A stretch of 64,000 bases of DNA from Xestospongia muta. Lineage: Eukaryota; Porifera; Demospongiae; Haplosclerida; Petrosiidae. The notes under the pieces were generated by a model. It was not told the origin of the DNA, ran no database searches, and saw nothing but the letters and a program-made list of their open reading frames with translations. Below, in pieces: positions 12,410 through 23,899 of the stretch; the stretch's first letter is position 1; every line of letters begins with the position of its first letter. A program made the translations under genes and the position numbers. The stretch spans positions 4,144,643 to 4,208,642 of the forward strand of contig OY848927.1 of assembly GCA_963693285.1 (NCBI GenBank). The letters are read 5' to 3'.

Positions 12410-12890
12410 GACAAAATACCTCATAGTGAACAAAGTAACTCAAACTGTTTGTATAGTACTTACCAGTAGATATATTGTCTGTTTTTTCAATTTGTCGGAC
12501 TAAGGATATTTATCTTATGTAAATGAAAACATGTGTGGGAATTAGACAAACACAAATGAATCAATACACATGTAACATTCATTATTCCATTAGTTTATTA
12601 TTAGCATTTACATAATATAAATTTCATGCTATTATAATGCATTCTGTTTTGATTGCTAATGTTATGATCTATTATTTTATTAAGAAAGTTCTCTCAAAGC
12701 AAATTTAATAGCATTTAGTGTATGTAACATAATTGTACAAATTGATGTCACTTTTAATTACATATAACAATACAGTACACTATTATAGAAACATAATACA
12801 ATATATAATGAGAATATAATACTACTTGTAACATATAAACATGTAATCAGCAACATTGCATTTATTATTATATTCTTACCTTTTATGTAT
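12410..12890. other. Upstream spacer of gene B
   Basis: No gene recognised. The stretch is a close copy of the spacer upstream of gene A (3715-4170) and presumably contains the gene B promoter, without a clear TATA box. Confidence 0.45.
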
Positions 12891-12894
12891 AGGA

Positions 12895-13040
12895 ACTATT
12901 CCAGTGTATGATGCATTCTTTAGGAGGGATATTGGATCAGTTCATATGACATATGTTGGTTGTCATGGCAACAAGGACATCAATGCTCTTATATCAATGG
13001 TATAGGAGCAGATAATTGTTATCATATTGTTACCTGTAGG
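12895..13040 (+). pseudogene. Inverted SRCR7 second-half relic (copy 2)
   Basis: Plus-strand copy of the second SRCR7 exon, with the same orientation reversal as 4180-4320. It keeps TCATATGACATATGTTGGTT and the TATAGGAGCAGATAATTG part but the reading frame is damaged. Confidence 0.6.
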
Positions 13041-13379
13041 GAACACTTACTGCAATACTATAAGAACAGATACATATCAACTACTGAGAATACAAAGTGA
13101 TAATGTACACATATATAATGTATGATTATATAGTTAAATGTATAGACACTTGATACAATGAACATTTAATGTTATGTTTTCCACTAATGTGTTATCTTTG
13201 TTAATGGAGGCTAATGATTATAAAAAATGACAAGATAATGCAAACAAGAGTATAATGTGATATTAATTTTCCATTAACATGAACACTTACATTAATTTGA
13301 TGTCATTTTTATAAGACCTTGCTCTAACTGGTAGTTGTTCCTTACAAAAATAGACCTAATCCAAATACCTCATCTCCTT

Positions 13380-14060
13380 ATAGATGATATCCAACTTGTC
13401 TATATGTTACTAGATGAGAATCCTGTGCATTTCATTCAGTACTATGCACACTACCCCAGTATCCATCATGACATATTCCATTAGACAAATGAATAGCTCC
13501 AATATTTGTACATGACTCTGTAAAATATTGAAAACAAACCACAATGGTATTAAATTGTTGTTATAACATCACACCTGACTGTGAATCTGTTCCAATGTCA
13601 TTATACCAGTATATGTTTCATTTCTAGTACAACTTGAATAACAATAATGATGTAACTCTTCCATATTTAGAATTCCGGTGTTCATATTTGATAGCAAATG
13701 ACCCTGCAAGGTATTTATAAATTAATAACTTAATTACTATATTTATCTTACATGTAGCATAATATCCCTGTTGTCTACATAAAACTTTAACTAATAATAA
13801 GACAAATAAATTGTTTTTGTTGTCATCCATGTTCCATCTATACACATCTCAAATTGCCTTCATTTATAACTACTTTCTCCATCCACTCTTTAAGCTGTGA
13901 TTAATTTTGTCTGAAAAACATAAGAGTAAAAGGTATTAACTATCTGTAGATCATTATGATACCAGTTGAGTTTACAAAGATAGTCAGCAATAAAACTATC
14001 AGTTATATCAACTGTGAGGTTGATATTAGACCCAATAGTAGTAGATTTTACTTAATTGTC
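13380..14060 (-). pseudogene. Relic P2a: decayed SRCR7, SRCR6 and Ig2 pieces
   Basis: Minus-strand fragments: SRCR7 first half (about 13385-13525), a trace of SRCR6 second half (about 13570-13690), SRCR6 first half (about 13750-13890) and the 5' part of Ig2 (about 13945-14060). Each has internal deletions and lost cysteine or tryptophan codons. The left part is the counterpart of P1a. Confidence 0.55.
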
Positions 14061-14125
14061 AACAGTTTTAAAAAGAATAATATAAATGAATATTACAAAT
14101 AGTCTACACAACTTTATAATTTTAC

Positions 14126-14634
14126 CTTTAATAGATATTTCTATATTTCCTTTTCCTAACATTACTCCATTATATTTAACAATACAGTAATAGTAATTCC
14201 CTTGTTGTGTATGTCCTGTAGGAACAATCAATGTCACATTTGGATATGTGAAAGTGGTTAGTGATAATGTTACTCCTGACACAGCAGTCCTCCATTGATA
14301 AGTAGTGTTAGTAGGAGGACTTGGAGAGACATTACAATGAAGTGTCATTTTACTACCAATAGTTACAGAGGACTGGTTTGAACTCAATGATATAGTGACA
14401 ATATAGAAAACAACATAATCTATTGTTTTAGTGAAAATATATTATAATAACTCTCTTACTCTTTACCTAAACAGATGACTTCTACATCTTTACCATGATA
14501 ACAATTATCTACTCCTATACCACTTATATAAGAGCACTCCATTAGATTGTCCTCATTGCCATGACAACCAACAGATGGTATATGAACTGGTCCAACTCCT
14601 CTTCCAGAGAATGCATCATACACTGGAATAGCTC
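14126..14634 (-). pseudogene. Relic P2b: intact Ig1 and SRCR7 second-half exons without a gene
   Basis: Exon 14467-14634 is a full open SRCR7 second half (GAIPVYDAFSGRGVGPV...) and exon 14126-14419 a full Ig1 domain ([15 protein letters not shown]) with one extra tyrosine. Both keep AG/GT borders and phase 1. No signal exon, other SRCR exons or tail belongs to them, so they are an orphan pair left by deletion. They could in principle be used as alternative exons of a longer transcript, but nothing in the sequence shows that. Confidence 0.6.
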
Positions 14635-14639
14635 CTGTA

Positions 14640-15090
14640 TATTCTGTTTTTGAAGTATTGCAATATAAGTACTCCTTAAAAACATTAACCTTCTTCAGAT
14701 ATAGCTGGCATTCTAGCTCTAGAGCAAACACAAGTACATTTGATGTTGGAAACTTTACAGTTTATAAGTACTGCATCTTGGATTTTACTATATGTGTTGA
14801 AGTCAGTGCTCAACATTTTATAAATAGTATTGATTGGCATCTCTAAGAGAACTTCTTGAAACAATTGGATACTCTCACTTTGTTCTTAGTAGTTTTATTT
14901 GAATATGGTCTACTAATATTGTGTATACAATTGTGATAACATGCTATATACAATAAAGTTAATAAAATAGCATAATTTAACTACAAAAGCACCAATTACT
15001 ACACAAATTATAAGTGAAATGATAAGTTTACTACCCTACTAATCAATTACAAAATTATAACATGTATAAACATTTATTACAAGTGTAGTT
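14640..15090. other. 3' flank of gene C
   Basis: No gene recognised. A minus-strand AATAAA (plus-strand tttatt, 15073-15078) lies about 15 bases past the gene C stop codon and is a good polyadenylation-signal candidate. Confidence 0.5.
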
Positions 15091-15502
15091 TTAACTGTAA
15101 AGTCCTTCATAAGTATCAACATCATCAAATGATGATGTCATTGCTTCATAATCAGTATGTGGCATTTCTTTTGGTATCTCACTTGCAGCAATAGCTGTCA
15201 TTGTTTCATAATTACATTGTATTTCTTTAGGTTTCTTGTTTGCATCGATACTTGTAGTACCAATGGGTTTTACCTGTTGAGTAGTAGTAGTTGGTCTGGG
15301 CCTTGCTTGAGCTGTGCTTGTTGATCTAGGTCTGGAGGATTGATTATAAACAGTGTTACCTGATGTTTTGTTTGGCTGTTTCTGATTAGATGGTTTACTA
15401 CTAGCTACAGTGACAGCTGATGGCTTAGTGGTATATTGAACTTTATGTTGTGGTGCCAGAGTCTTTGATATTTTTGACTTTCTTGATTTTAGAAACAGAG
15501 CA
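15091..15502 (-). other. Gene C cytoplasmic tail: YxxM, YxxM, YxxL
   Basis: The tail starts ALFLKSRKSKISK, is Ser/Thr/Pro/Gln-rich in the middle, and ends with NYETM, sixteen residues further DYEAM, then nine residues and YEGLYS. Compared with gene D the first ITAM-like tyrosine has Met instead of Leu at +3, converting it toward a PI3-kinase-type YxxM. An extra YETM lies upstream. Confidence 0.65.
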
Positions 15503-18500
15503 CTACAAAGAATTAAATATGTATGGACGTTATTCATGATGACAATTTATACTGACATGATTATAATAATGACTCCACATAGTATTGTAGCACTAATAAA
15601 CCCAGCAAAGAACAGTCCTGCCAAAGCTCCACCTTTATCATCACATAAATTCTCCACAGTACTACTAATTGGTGTCAAGATTTGTCCACTAACATTTAAA
15701 GTTGTATTCATTCCTTGACTGAAATCTCTCTCCAGTTGTTCAACTATTTCTGATGCTATAAGGGAGCCATTACTAGAAGCAAAAGTGAAAGTAGTGGAGA
15801 AAGTCAGAATATTATTAGAACATAATTGATTACTGTCATTAAAGGAACCATTAACTAATGAACAACTGCATGATTCTTCAGCATGTTCCTTTATAGCAGA
15901 CTCTATTGCTGGAATTTGAAGATCCTAAAGAGATGACAAAATTGAGAATAATCTTTCATTATAATTTCTTACATTCCGACAACTGTCAACTTGTAAATAC
16001 AGAGATAGTTTAGCTAAAATGAAATATTATAAACAATTATCATTATGAATATCTAACCTTCTTCATTCAGATGTACACTTGATTCAATCTCAATGACTGT
16101 ATTATTGACTACACACTTATACACTCCATATTTACTACCAGTTTGATCTTCCTCAGTATTATAGACTAATTGAGATAATCCAGTAGTGTTATCAATAGAC
16201 AGTCCATTCTTCATCAGTGTAATGTTATAATATAGAGGATAACCATCACTAGCTGAACACACTAACTCAGCATTAGATATTGAGTTAAAACTGGTTTTAT
16301 CTGTTGTCAAGTTTACTGATGGAGTTTCTATAATAAAGATTTAATCAAAATGTTATATTTAGTTGTATTAGTACTAACCATAGTATTCCAGTCTTTGTAC
16401 TATAGAATCTATGACAATGGTTGATAAATTAAGATAACAGGAAGAAGTCAGGAATTCTAGATATGCGTTACTACAACTCAATGATGAGAGTACTGTTGAA
16501 GATGTAACAGTTAGTTGAGACTCATAATATCCAGAGTCTAACACAGTAGAATTGTTAATACTGAGACTGTAATGTGGTTTTGTATATCTACTCAATAAAC
16601 CACTAACCATTCCTGACATACTTTTCCCACCATTGTGATACCAATGTATGTGTGCTTTGTTCATATAGTCATTATTTAGGTAAGTTGACAGTATTACTTT
16701 AGTGGTTGTCTTATTAAAGCTAGTGATATAGGAATTAAGAGTTAAATATTTGGGAAATTTGATTATATTGACATCTGTTTCTACAGTGAAAAGTTGATAA
16801 GAGCAATTTAGTAATCACAACTCACCATTAACAGATACATTGAACACAGCAGGACTCAATACTGGATAGTGTCTTAGAAGTTGTAGGACTTTCTGTTCAT
16901 AGTCTCTATTGTAGTGATACAGTCTGAGACCATCAAATTTAACAGAGTATTCTCCTACATCTTCTTTAGTAATATTGGTAATAATCAGTGTCTTATTATC
17001 ATTAGTAATACTGTACTTGTTGACTGTATTAACAATCTGTTGATCATTATGATACCAGTTGAGTTCACGAAGATAGTTAGTAATAAAACTATCAGTTACA
17101 TCAACTGTGAGGTTGACATTAGACTCAATAGTTGGGTATTTTACAACAGGATGTAGTAGACCTAAATGGATATTACAAAGCAGTCTGATATTACAAAATA
17201 ATCTTCATTATTTTACCTTCAATGGATATTTGTGTATGTCCTTTCCCCAATGTTGTTCCATTATTTTTAACAATACAGTAGTAATTTCCTTGTTGTGAAT
17301 GTCCTGTAGGAACAGTCAATGTCACATTGGGATAAGTAGAAATAGGCTGTGATAATGTAACTCCTGACACAGTGGTCCTCCATTGATAAGTAGTGTTAAT
17401 AGGAGGACTTGGAGAGACATTACAATGAAGTGTCACATTACTACCAATAGTTATAGAGGATTGGCTTGAACTCAATGATATAGTGAAATTATAGAAATTA
17501 GCAGTATCTATTGTATTAGAGAAAATATATTATAATGAACCCTCACTCTTTACCTAAACAGATGACTCCTACATCTTTACCATGATAACAATTATCTACT
17601 CCTATACCACTCATATTAGAGCACTGAGTTAAACTGCTCTCATTGCCATGACAATCAACAGATGTCATATGAACTGGTCCAATACCTCTTCCAAAGAATG
17701 CACCATACATTGGAATAGCTCCTATAGCTATAGAAGATAATGGTTAATTCATTGACTACTGAAGTCCTCACGTAATGTCTGATATCCAGCTTGTCTACAT
17801 GTTACTAGAGCATCTTGTTCATCCCATCCATTACTACACACACTACCCCAGTATCCATCAAGACATATCTCAACTCTACCCTCATTTAAATGACTGCCAT
17901 TAGATAAACGAATATCTCCATTTTCAGATTCTATACATGACTCTACAATTGTATAAACTGTGCAATACATTATATGCATTATGTCATACCAGACAGTGTT
18001 AGATTCTGACATTCCACACCTGCTCTCATTTCGTGATACCAAGAACTTAAATAAAAAGAATTAAGTGTATCATTATTTGAACAATTGTACAATGTCGCTT
18101 CATTTCCTGTACAATTAAAATGATAACCAATTCTTGTATTGTTTTTCCACACTATGTCTGTGATAGCAACTGACCCTATAGTTATATGATAATCATTTAG
18201 TGATTATAACATTGACCTTACAAATATCATTATATTCAAGTTCTCTACATACAACTTGAGCATTATTATAAGACCAACTGGATGCAAGTGTTGTCATCCA
18301 TATTCCATCTATACACATCTCAACTTTGCCTTCATTATCGATGTCACTTTCTCCATGCACTAAACGAACTGACAAATTAGTGCAGTTGTCTACACCTGTA
18401 GATATAAGTTAATAAATACAGATAGTTGTGATTAGTTAGTTTACTTGAACAATAGATTCCCAATGTCTCAGTACATGTATTGTTGTACCCAATACTGTAG

Positions 18501-19204
18501 TTTAAGCACTGAGTTAGAGATGTTTCATTGCCAACACAATCAAATCTATCCCATACTATTGGTGCTGTGTCTTGACTTCCTCCAAAGAATGATGCATCAC
18601 TTAATGTATTCCCTGAATTCAGTAAATATGAAATATATTAGATTTAGCAGTCATACTCACAAGTGTTATAATATCCCAATTGATGACATATTACTCTAAT
18701 TTCAGATTTAGACCAGTTCCAATTACTACATACAAATGACCACACTCCATTTCTACATATTTGTATGTCTCCTTCATTTGAATGATATCCTCCAACTAGT
18801 TGGATATCTCCTTCAGTACAGTTTGAAGAATCTGAAAGAAATGAAAGTAATTATTGCTATTTGTACGATATATTAACATTATTTTACTATAACATCTGAC
18901 TCCAGCAGTATGACTATGTATAACTTTACATGTTGAGTTATATCTCATTTGCCTACAGACTGCTTTGGCATCAGTAGTGTCAGAAGAGTCATCATATATT
19001 GTGCCCCACGTATTGTTTATGCAAATCTCCAGTCGTCCTTCGTTAGTAACAACTCCACCTTCTAGCCTCAAAGTTCCATTTTCACATGTACAGTTTTCAT
19101 TACTTTGACCTAAAGGAAAGATGTCTAATGATAATAAGTATGATCATTTTTAGATTACCTTTAGAAAAGGAAATAAGTAGAATAACTGAAATAAACAATA
19201 TCAT
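15091..19204 (-). CDS. Gene C: short SRCR-Ig receptor (half SRCR + 3 SRCR + 4 Ig)
   Basis: Exons: signal peptide 19159-19204 (MILFISVILLISFSKG); SRCR1-derived half 18930-19109; SRCR5 18661-18831, 18445-18612; SRCR6 18222-18395, 17990-18175; SRCR7 17757-17942, 17554-17721; Ig1 17217-17507; Ig2 16826-17161; Ig3 16379-16780; Ig4 16058-16327; membrane-proximal 15973-16013; membrane-proximal plus helix 15557-15924; tail 15091-15502. The sum is 3399 bases (1132 residues), in frame. An internal deletion has removed SRCR1 second half to most of SRCR4: the first SRCR exon now ends like SRCR4 first half (NSTC) and is followed by only the last codons of SRCR4 ([10 protein letters not shown]) at about 18895-18920. 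The residual half domain also lost a cysteine (GTIYDD). The helix lies near [20 protein letters not shown]. No stop or frameshift is seen, so it is probably an active short receptor. Confidence 0.75.
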
Positions 19205-19358
19205 TATCCTATACAGCAGATATAACAATTGTAACTTACAAACTGACTATTACCTTATCTCTAAATAGAGCTATGCTGTGAGTGTTATAAATAAGAATAT
19301 TTAATAGAGAAATGAAACGTGATTTGGAGAATAAGTCAGATAAACAAGTGACACTTGT

Positions 19359-19375
19359 ATCAACAGTAATCCATC
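19359..19375 (-). promoter_or_regulatory. Conserved upstream element (gene C copy)
   Basis: atcaacagtaatccat lies about 160 bases upstream of the gene C start codon. The same core (tcaaca-a/g-taatcca) occurs upstream of D, F and H. TAATCC is the known core for Otx/Gsc-type homeodomains, so a factor site is conceivable; this is inference from conservation only. Confidence 0.3.
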
Positions 19376-19620
19376 TCCTTTAAATTTATAATGATTTTGG
19401 GAAAATGTAAAGCAAATATATATAAGTTATTGTATATTATGTAGGATAGTAATGATAATGTTTAGTTTTTGTTCATGTCCATATCTTGATAGTATAATTG
19501 ACAAATCAAGTGTATTCAGAACTGATCTAGATTCTACTTATTTGAAGATTTCTTAACTATGTTCCAAATTTGATTTACTATTTAATATAATAATATCTAA
19601 TTAGAACACAGCTGAATGAA

Positions 19621-20480
19621 TTAAGTCATTGGAACAATGAAAAAGAGTTTACATATTATAAAGGGATGTTTTTGCAAACTAACAACAATAATAATAAGCA
19701 CAGATGACAATATTATGTATACAAACTTTGGAAAATTTTCTTGTTGTTCTTGAGTTGAGTTCAATGATGCTTTCTCAGACAAAGATATAAATCCTGCCTT
19801 AGTATCATAATGTACATCCTCTTCTTGTGTAGGAGTGTCTTTTGTCTTTCTTAATTTTAAATACAAATTCTATAAAATGATGAGATGAAATACAAATTAA
19901 ACATTAAAAACTTGAGGTTTAAAACATGACAAAATTCGATATTCATACCACCTAATACAACAAAGTCAATCTATAACAGTAAGATATACAATTCAAGTTA
20001 AAGACACTGAAAATTATTCCACTATATTTATCATCAACTCTCAAATATTACACTAATTAAAGCTCCAATAATGTCAATCTAATGCAACAAGGTTACATCG
20101 AATGAAAAGGTACTGACATACTAACATGTTAACTCAGTAAATCTATCAATAATATTGACAATGTTCAAATTAACAATCATTACACACAGGAGCAGTAACA
20201 AACCCAATGAATAACAATCCTGTCAAAACTCCACCATTGATATTATTACTACCAGATTCCTTCATTTGGTTGATTGCTGTTAATTGTTGTCCATTAACTG
20301 TTAGAGTTGCATTCCTTACTTGAGTGAAATCTCTTTCCAGTTGTTCTACTATCTTTCATGATGTAAGGAGATCGTTACTAGCAGAATAGATTAAAGTAGA
20401 GGAGAAAGATAGAATATTATTAGAATATGATTAGTTAATAAAGGAAACATCAAATTATGAACAACTACAGGATGCTTTTT
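19621..20480 (-). pseudogene. Relic P3a: decayed tail exon and membrane exon
   Basis: A diverged tail exon (about 19690-19875) encodes YLKLRKTKDTPTQEEDVHYD, comparable with the [11 protein letters not shown] start of other tails, then drifts into an unrelated hydrophobic run. A degenerate membrane-proximal/helix exon follows at about 20190-20475, recognisable by the VNGQQLTAINQ-like part and SNDLLTS equivalents, but broken by a frameshift near 20350 and stops. No intact exons join them. Confidence 0.5.
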
Positions 20481-21910
20481 AACATTTAATTTTATTATAT
20501 GACTTTCATACAAAAGTATGACTGCATATGATACTACATATTAGCAGGTTTTTAGTATATTTACAAGTTTTGGAAACATATGGATTTACTAGAGATGTGT
20601 ATGCATAGACTTGTGACACACTAAAAGTAGCTATAATACAAGTACTCATTAAGAAACACCATCAGATGTAATGCTTGTACAATTAATGTACTAGCATTAC
20701 ATATTAACTATCTAGTACATAGCCATATGTGGAATTGAATTTTAATAGAATCCATGTTATATAATTATGGGTGATTACTTGTATAGTGTTATAAACAAGT
20801 AGTCTAGATAACTAATGAACTGAGGAAATCATCATGTGTGTATGTACATTGTAGATCTGTTAGACTTAGGTATCCTACTCATCACTACATAACTAATGAG
20901 TGATATGAATCTGGAATAACAAATTGATATAATAAAATTACAGACAACTATTTGCAGTGTAACTAAAATTATAATAAAGTCTGTATAGGTCTTTTCACTG
21001 TATACATAGAATACTTTCATTTTGAATATCTTTAAAGATCAAGGTATGTTACAGGTTTCTCTTCATGTTAAATAAAATTATAGTTGTAAGAGAAATTATT
21101 TTTATATATAGTAGCACTGTCTTGCAAAAGGGATTTCCATTTGAAAGTGTATGTGTATATGTATATAGCAAAATAAAAAAAGATTATCATCATATAGCTG
21201 GTTGTCAAAACTGGCTGTTTGAAGGATGATGTATTTTGAACAGTCAACAATAATTTGAAGACTAAACTAATAACATACTGATACAATTTGTATAAATGAC
21301 TGTAGATATATTGTTTACTATTATAGGAGAATGATACTTATTTCCAACTGTTGTTTTCAAATTCTTTCCAATGGTTTTGATTTGTACTATGCTTTTACTA
21401 TTGGGTTATGTCATCCAGAAAACCTACTATTGGTTTTATTGATGTATTCTTGGAGGGGAAAATATAGTACTATATAATACATATAAATCAGTATGGTACT
21501 AATATAACTTACTGTATTTTAAAGTCATAATTATGATTACTTCACACATAGTATTGTAGCACTAACAGACATAGCAAAGGAGAGTAGACTAAATTATTGA
21601 TACCAATTCTAAATTTTAAAAATATTTTCTTGCATAAAACTTCCACAAATAATAGTTCCTCCCTCAAATCACAATGTTAGAAATTATTATAAAGTAATTG
21701 TATATGATGTGTTTAGCAAAAGTCTCTAGACAATAACAAATCTATTAATCTTTGACTAGGTCTAGTTAAAACAAAAGTTAATAATGATAGGTACAGATGT
21801 TGCATACACAGTTTATCACGTTAGTCATAGATAGTTTTCTTGTTTCTCTGCTACTTGCCCTTTAAAGGTATAATAACAATTCTAGTTATACATCTATAGT
21901 GTTTGTAATA

Positions 21911-21942
<32 letters not shown>

Positions 21943-22160
21943 GTGTCTGACTTAAAATATAACAAACTTATGTGTGTAGTATTTCATGAGCCTTATATGA
22001 AGAAGCAACCTACAGTGTCATAAATCCAATAACTATAAATATCGTAGTCCAGCCATAATGTCCTAGGATTTTCTGTCTCTTGATGGATATTTAATCCTAG
22101 GTCCGTTTATCCTTATGCAAATACTACATTCATTCAGTAATAGATTATTACATTTCAATA
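20480..22160. other. Unique spacer between genes C and D
   Basis: AT-rich, with no gene recognised. A short fragment of the membrane-helix exon (cacatagtattgtagcacta) is visible at about 21545-21590, and a TA dinucleotide run at 21908-21941. Open frames here are short and of low complexity. Confidence 0.45.
21908..21941. repeat. TA dinucleotide run
   Basis: Alternating t and a for about 34 bases with one interruption (tatacatata). Confidence 0.8.
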
Positions 22161-22164
22161 ACAT

Positions 22165-22258
22165 TACATTGACCTGAAGGAAATCTCAGAATAAAAACAA
22201 AATTACATTAGTGTGTGTATCTTTAAAACAAAGACCAATACGATGATTGAAATAAACA
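22165..22258 (-). pseudogene. Relic P3b: orphan signal-peptide exon
   Basis: Minus strand reads ATGGAGTTGTTTATTTCAAT and on to MELFISIIVLVFVLK, a close match to the signal-peptide exons of A and B. The donor that should follow appears lost (AAAG then ATACAC). About 40 bases further, the first few bases of an SRCR1 exon (GTCAATGTAATG preceded by CAG) are present before the homology ends. Confidence 0.5.
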
Positions 22259-23140
22259 ACTCCATGATAAACTACATCATGCAGATGAGAACTATATAAA
22301 GTAACTCAATTGTTTTGTATAATACATACGTACTTGTTAGTACTTATCTATGTAAAAGAAAATGTAAGTGAGTGTATTGTGTGACTGCATGTGTTTGTAT
22401 GTGAGAGAGAGTGTGTGTGTAAATAATGTAAACAACCATAAATTGATAACATTGTCCATGTGTATTATTGACATGTGCATATAGAAATTTAACCTGTCAT
22501 AATACATCATATTAATGCTGTTATGATTGCTATGATTATAAAACAAACTTTGATCTTTGTTCTAGAAAAGCTGTCTGCAAGTGCTTGTAGCAACGCTAAT
22601 CCATTACTTAAAAACACATTGATAATAATTTGTGAATATAATAGAGCTTCAAAAAGGTCTTGAAGGCCAGGTATAAAGACAGCAGTGGCAAACAGAAAAA
22701 TTGCAGGGTCTTGTGAACTGTAGTCAGATGTTCTATCACACGAACCACTAGCCTAGAGCCTAGATGAAGTACATATGCACACAAATTCAACATTACATTA
22801 TCTATTATACTTACTGTAAGTCTATATTGAATAAGGTAGAATTGTTAATATAATAAGTAATATTACATTACTACTTTCAAAAGGATCAGATGATGAATTT
22901 AGAATGGATGTTATAGGTCCTTTTTTGAAAGGAATTTACAACAAGAATCATTCCTCATGTTAAATGGTATTCACTAAATGTTAAAGTGTATGCACATGCA
23001 GAATACAAATCAATTTACAGTGTTGTTTATATTTTTTTGTTTATTTATAATTGTTAACCTCTATTAACAAAGAAAATATATTAGAGAAAAAGACAACATT
23101 AAGTTTACATGTATACATATTGTACTACCTGGATGTATCA

Positions 23141-23193
<53 letters not shown>
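23141..23193. repeat. AT microsatellite
   Basis: An uninterrupted alternation of a and t for about 50 bases in the 3' flank of gene D. Open frames across it (IYIYIY...) are artefacts. Confidence 0.9.
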
Positions 23194-23197
<4 letters not shown>

Positions 23198-23547
23198 TAT
23201 ATGTATGTATCAGTAGTAATCTACATATTGGGTATTTACTATTGTACATGTATATGTGTAGTTGATATGTAACTGTTCTAAAAATACTGTGTGTAAAGAA
23301 AATATTTTCATTTCTGCCAACTACTCAAATAGAATTTTCAAAACAAGTAAACACTTATATATTATGTATCAACATTGTCATAGTTGTTTTACTTATGACA
23401 TGGTTCTTATATATACAATGATAATAACTTACTGCATACAATATTAATGTAATAATGGACTTCAATTACTACACAAACTAAGATTTGTTTACTATTCTAC
23501 TAACAAAAGTTCAGCATATATTAATACTTAGTTCAACAAAATAATAT

Positions 23548-23899
23548 TTATCTGTAAAGTTCTTCATAAGTATCAACATCATCAAGTGATGATGCCAGTG
23601 TTTCATAAGTGTGTTCTTTTTCTTTTGACTTCACACTTGCAGCAGTAGCCATAGTTTTATCTGGTTTCACCTGTTGAGTAGTATTCCCTGCTCTGGGAAA
23701 TGTTTGAACTGTACTTGTTGATCTAGATCTGGAGGATTGATTATGAACAGTATTACCTGATGTTTTGTTTGATTGTTTCTGATTAGATGGTTTACTTCCA
23801 GTTACAGTGACAGCTGATGGCTTAGTGGTATATCGTACTTCATTCTTCGGCATTGTAGTCTTTGTCACTCTAGCTTTTCTTGATTTTAACAGCAAAATA
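23548..23899 (-). other. Gene D cytoplasmic tail with ITAM-like motif
   Basis: The tail begins [13 protein letters not shown] and ends TYETL, nine residues (ASSLDDVDT apart from the flanks), then YEELYR. YxxL-x9-YxxL fits the broad ITAM consensus YxxI/L-x(6-12)-YxxI/L that recruits Syk/ZAP-70-type tandem-SH2 kinases when phosphorylated in animals. Acidic residues (DDVD) precede the second tyrosine, as is common for kinase sites. Between the helix and the motif the tail is basic, then rich in Ser, Thr, Asn and Gln. Confidence 0.7.

Larger units (their letters stand above)
8741..13930. repeat. 8.7-kb duplicated unit, second copy (first copy 1-5230)
   Basis: Sequence from 8741 rightwards parallels the window from position 1 with an offset of roughly 8.7 kb, through Ig2, Ig1, all SRCR exons, the spacer, the inverted SRCR7 relic and the decayed SRCR relics. 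Similarity is high in exons and introns alike, with many substitutions and small indels, so the duplication is older than the E/G pair. Confidence 0.65.

Noticed and set aside
23064..23249. Hydrophobic IYIYIY open frame
   Set aside because: Product of an AT microsatellite.
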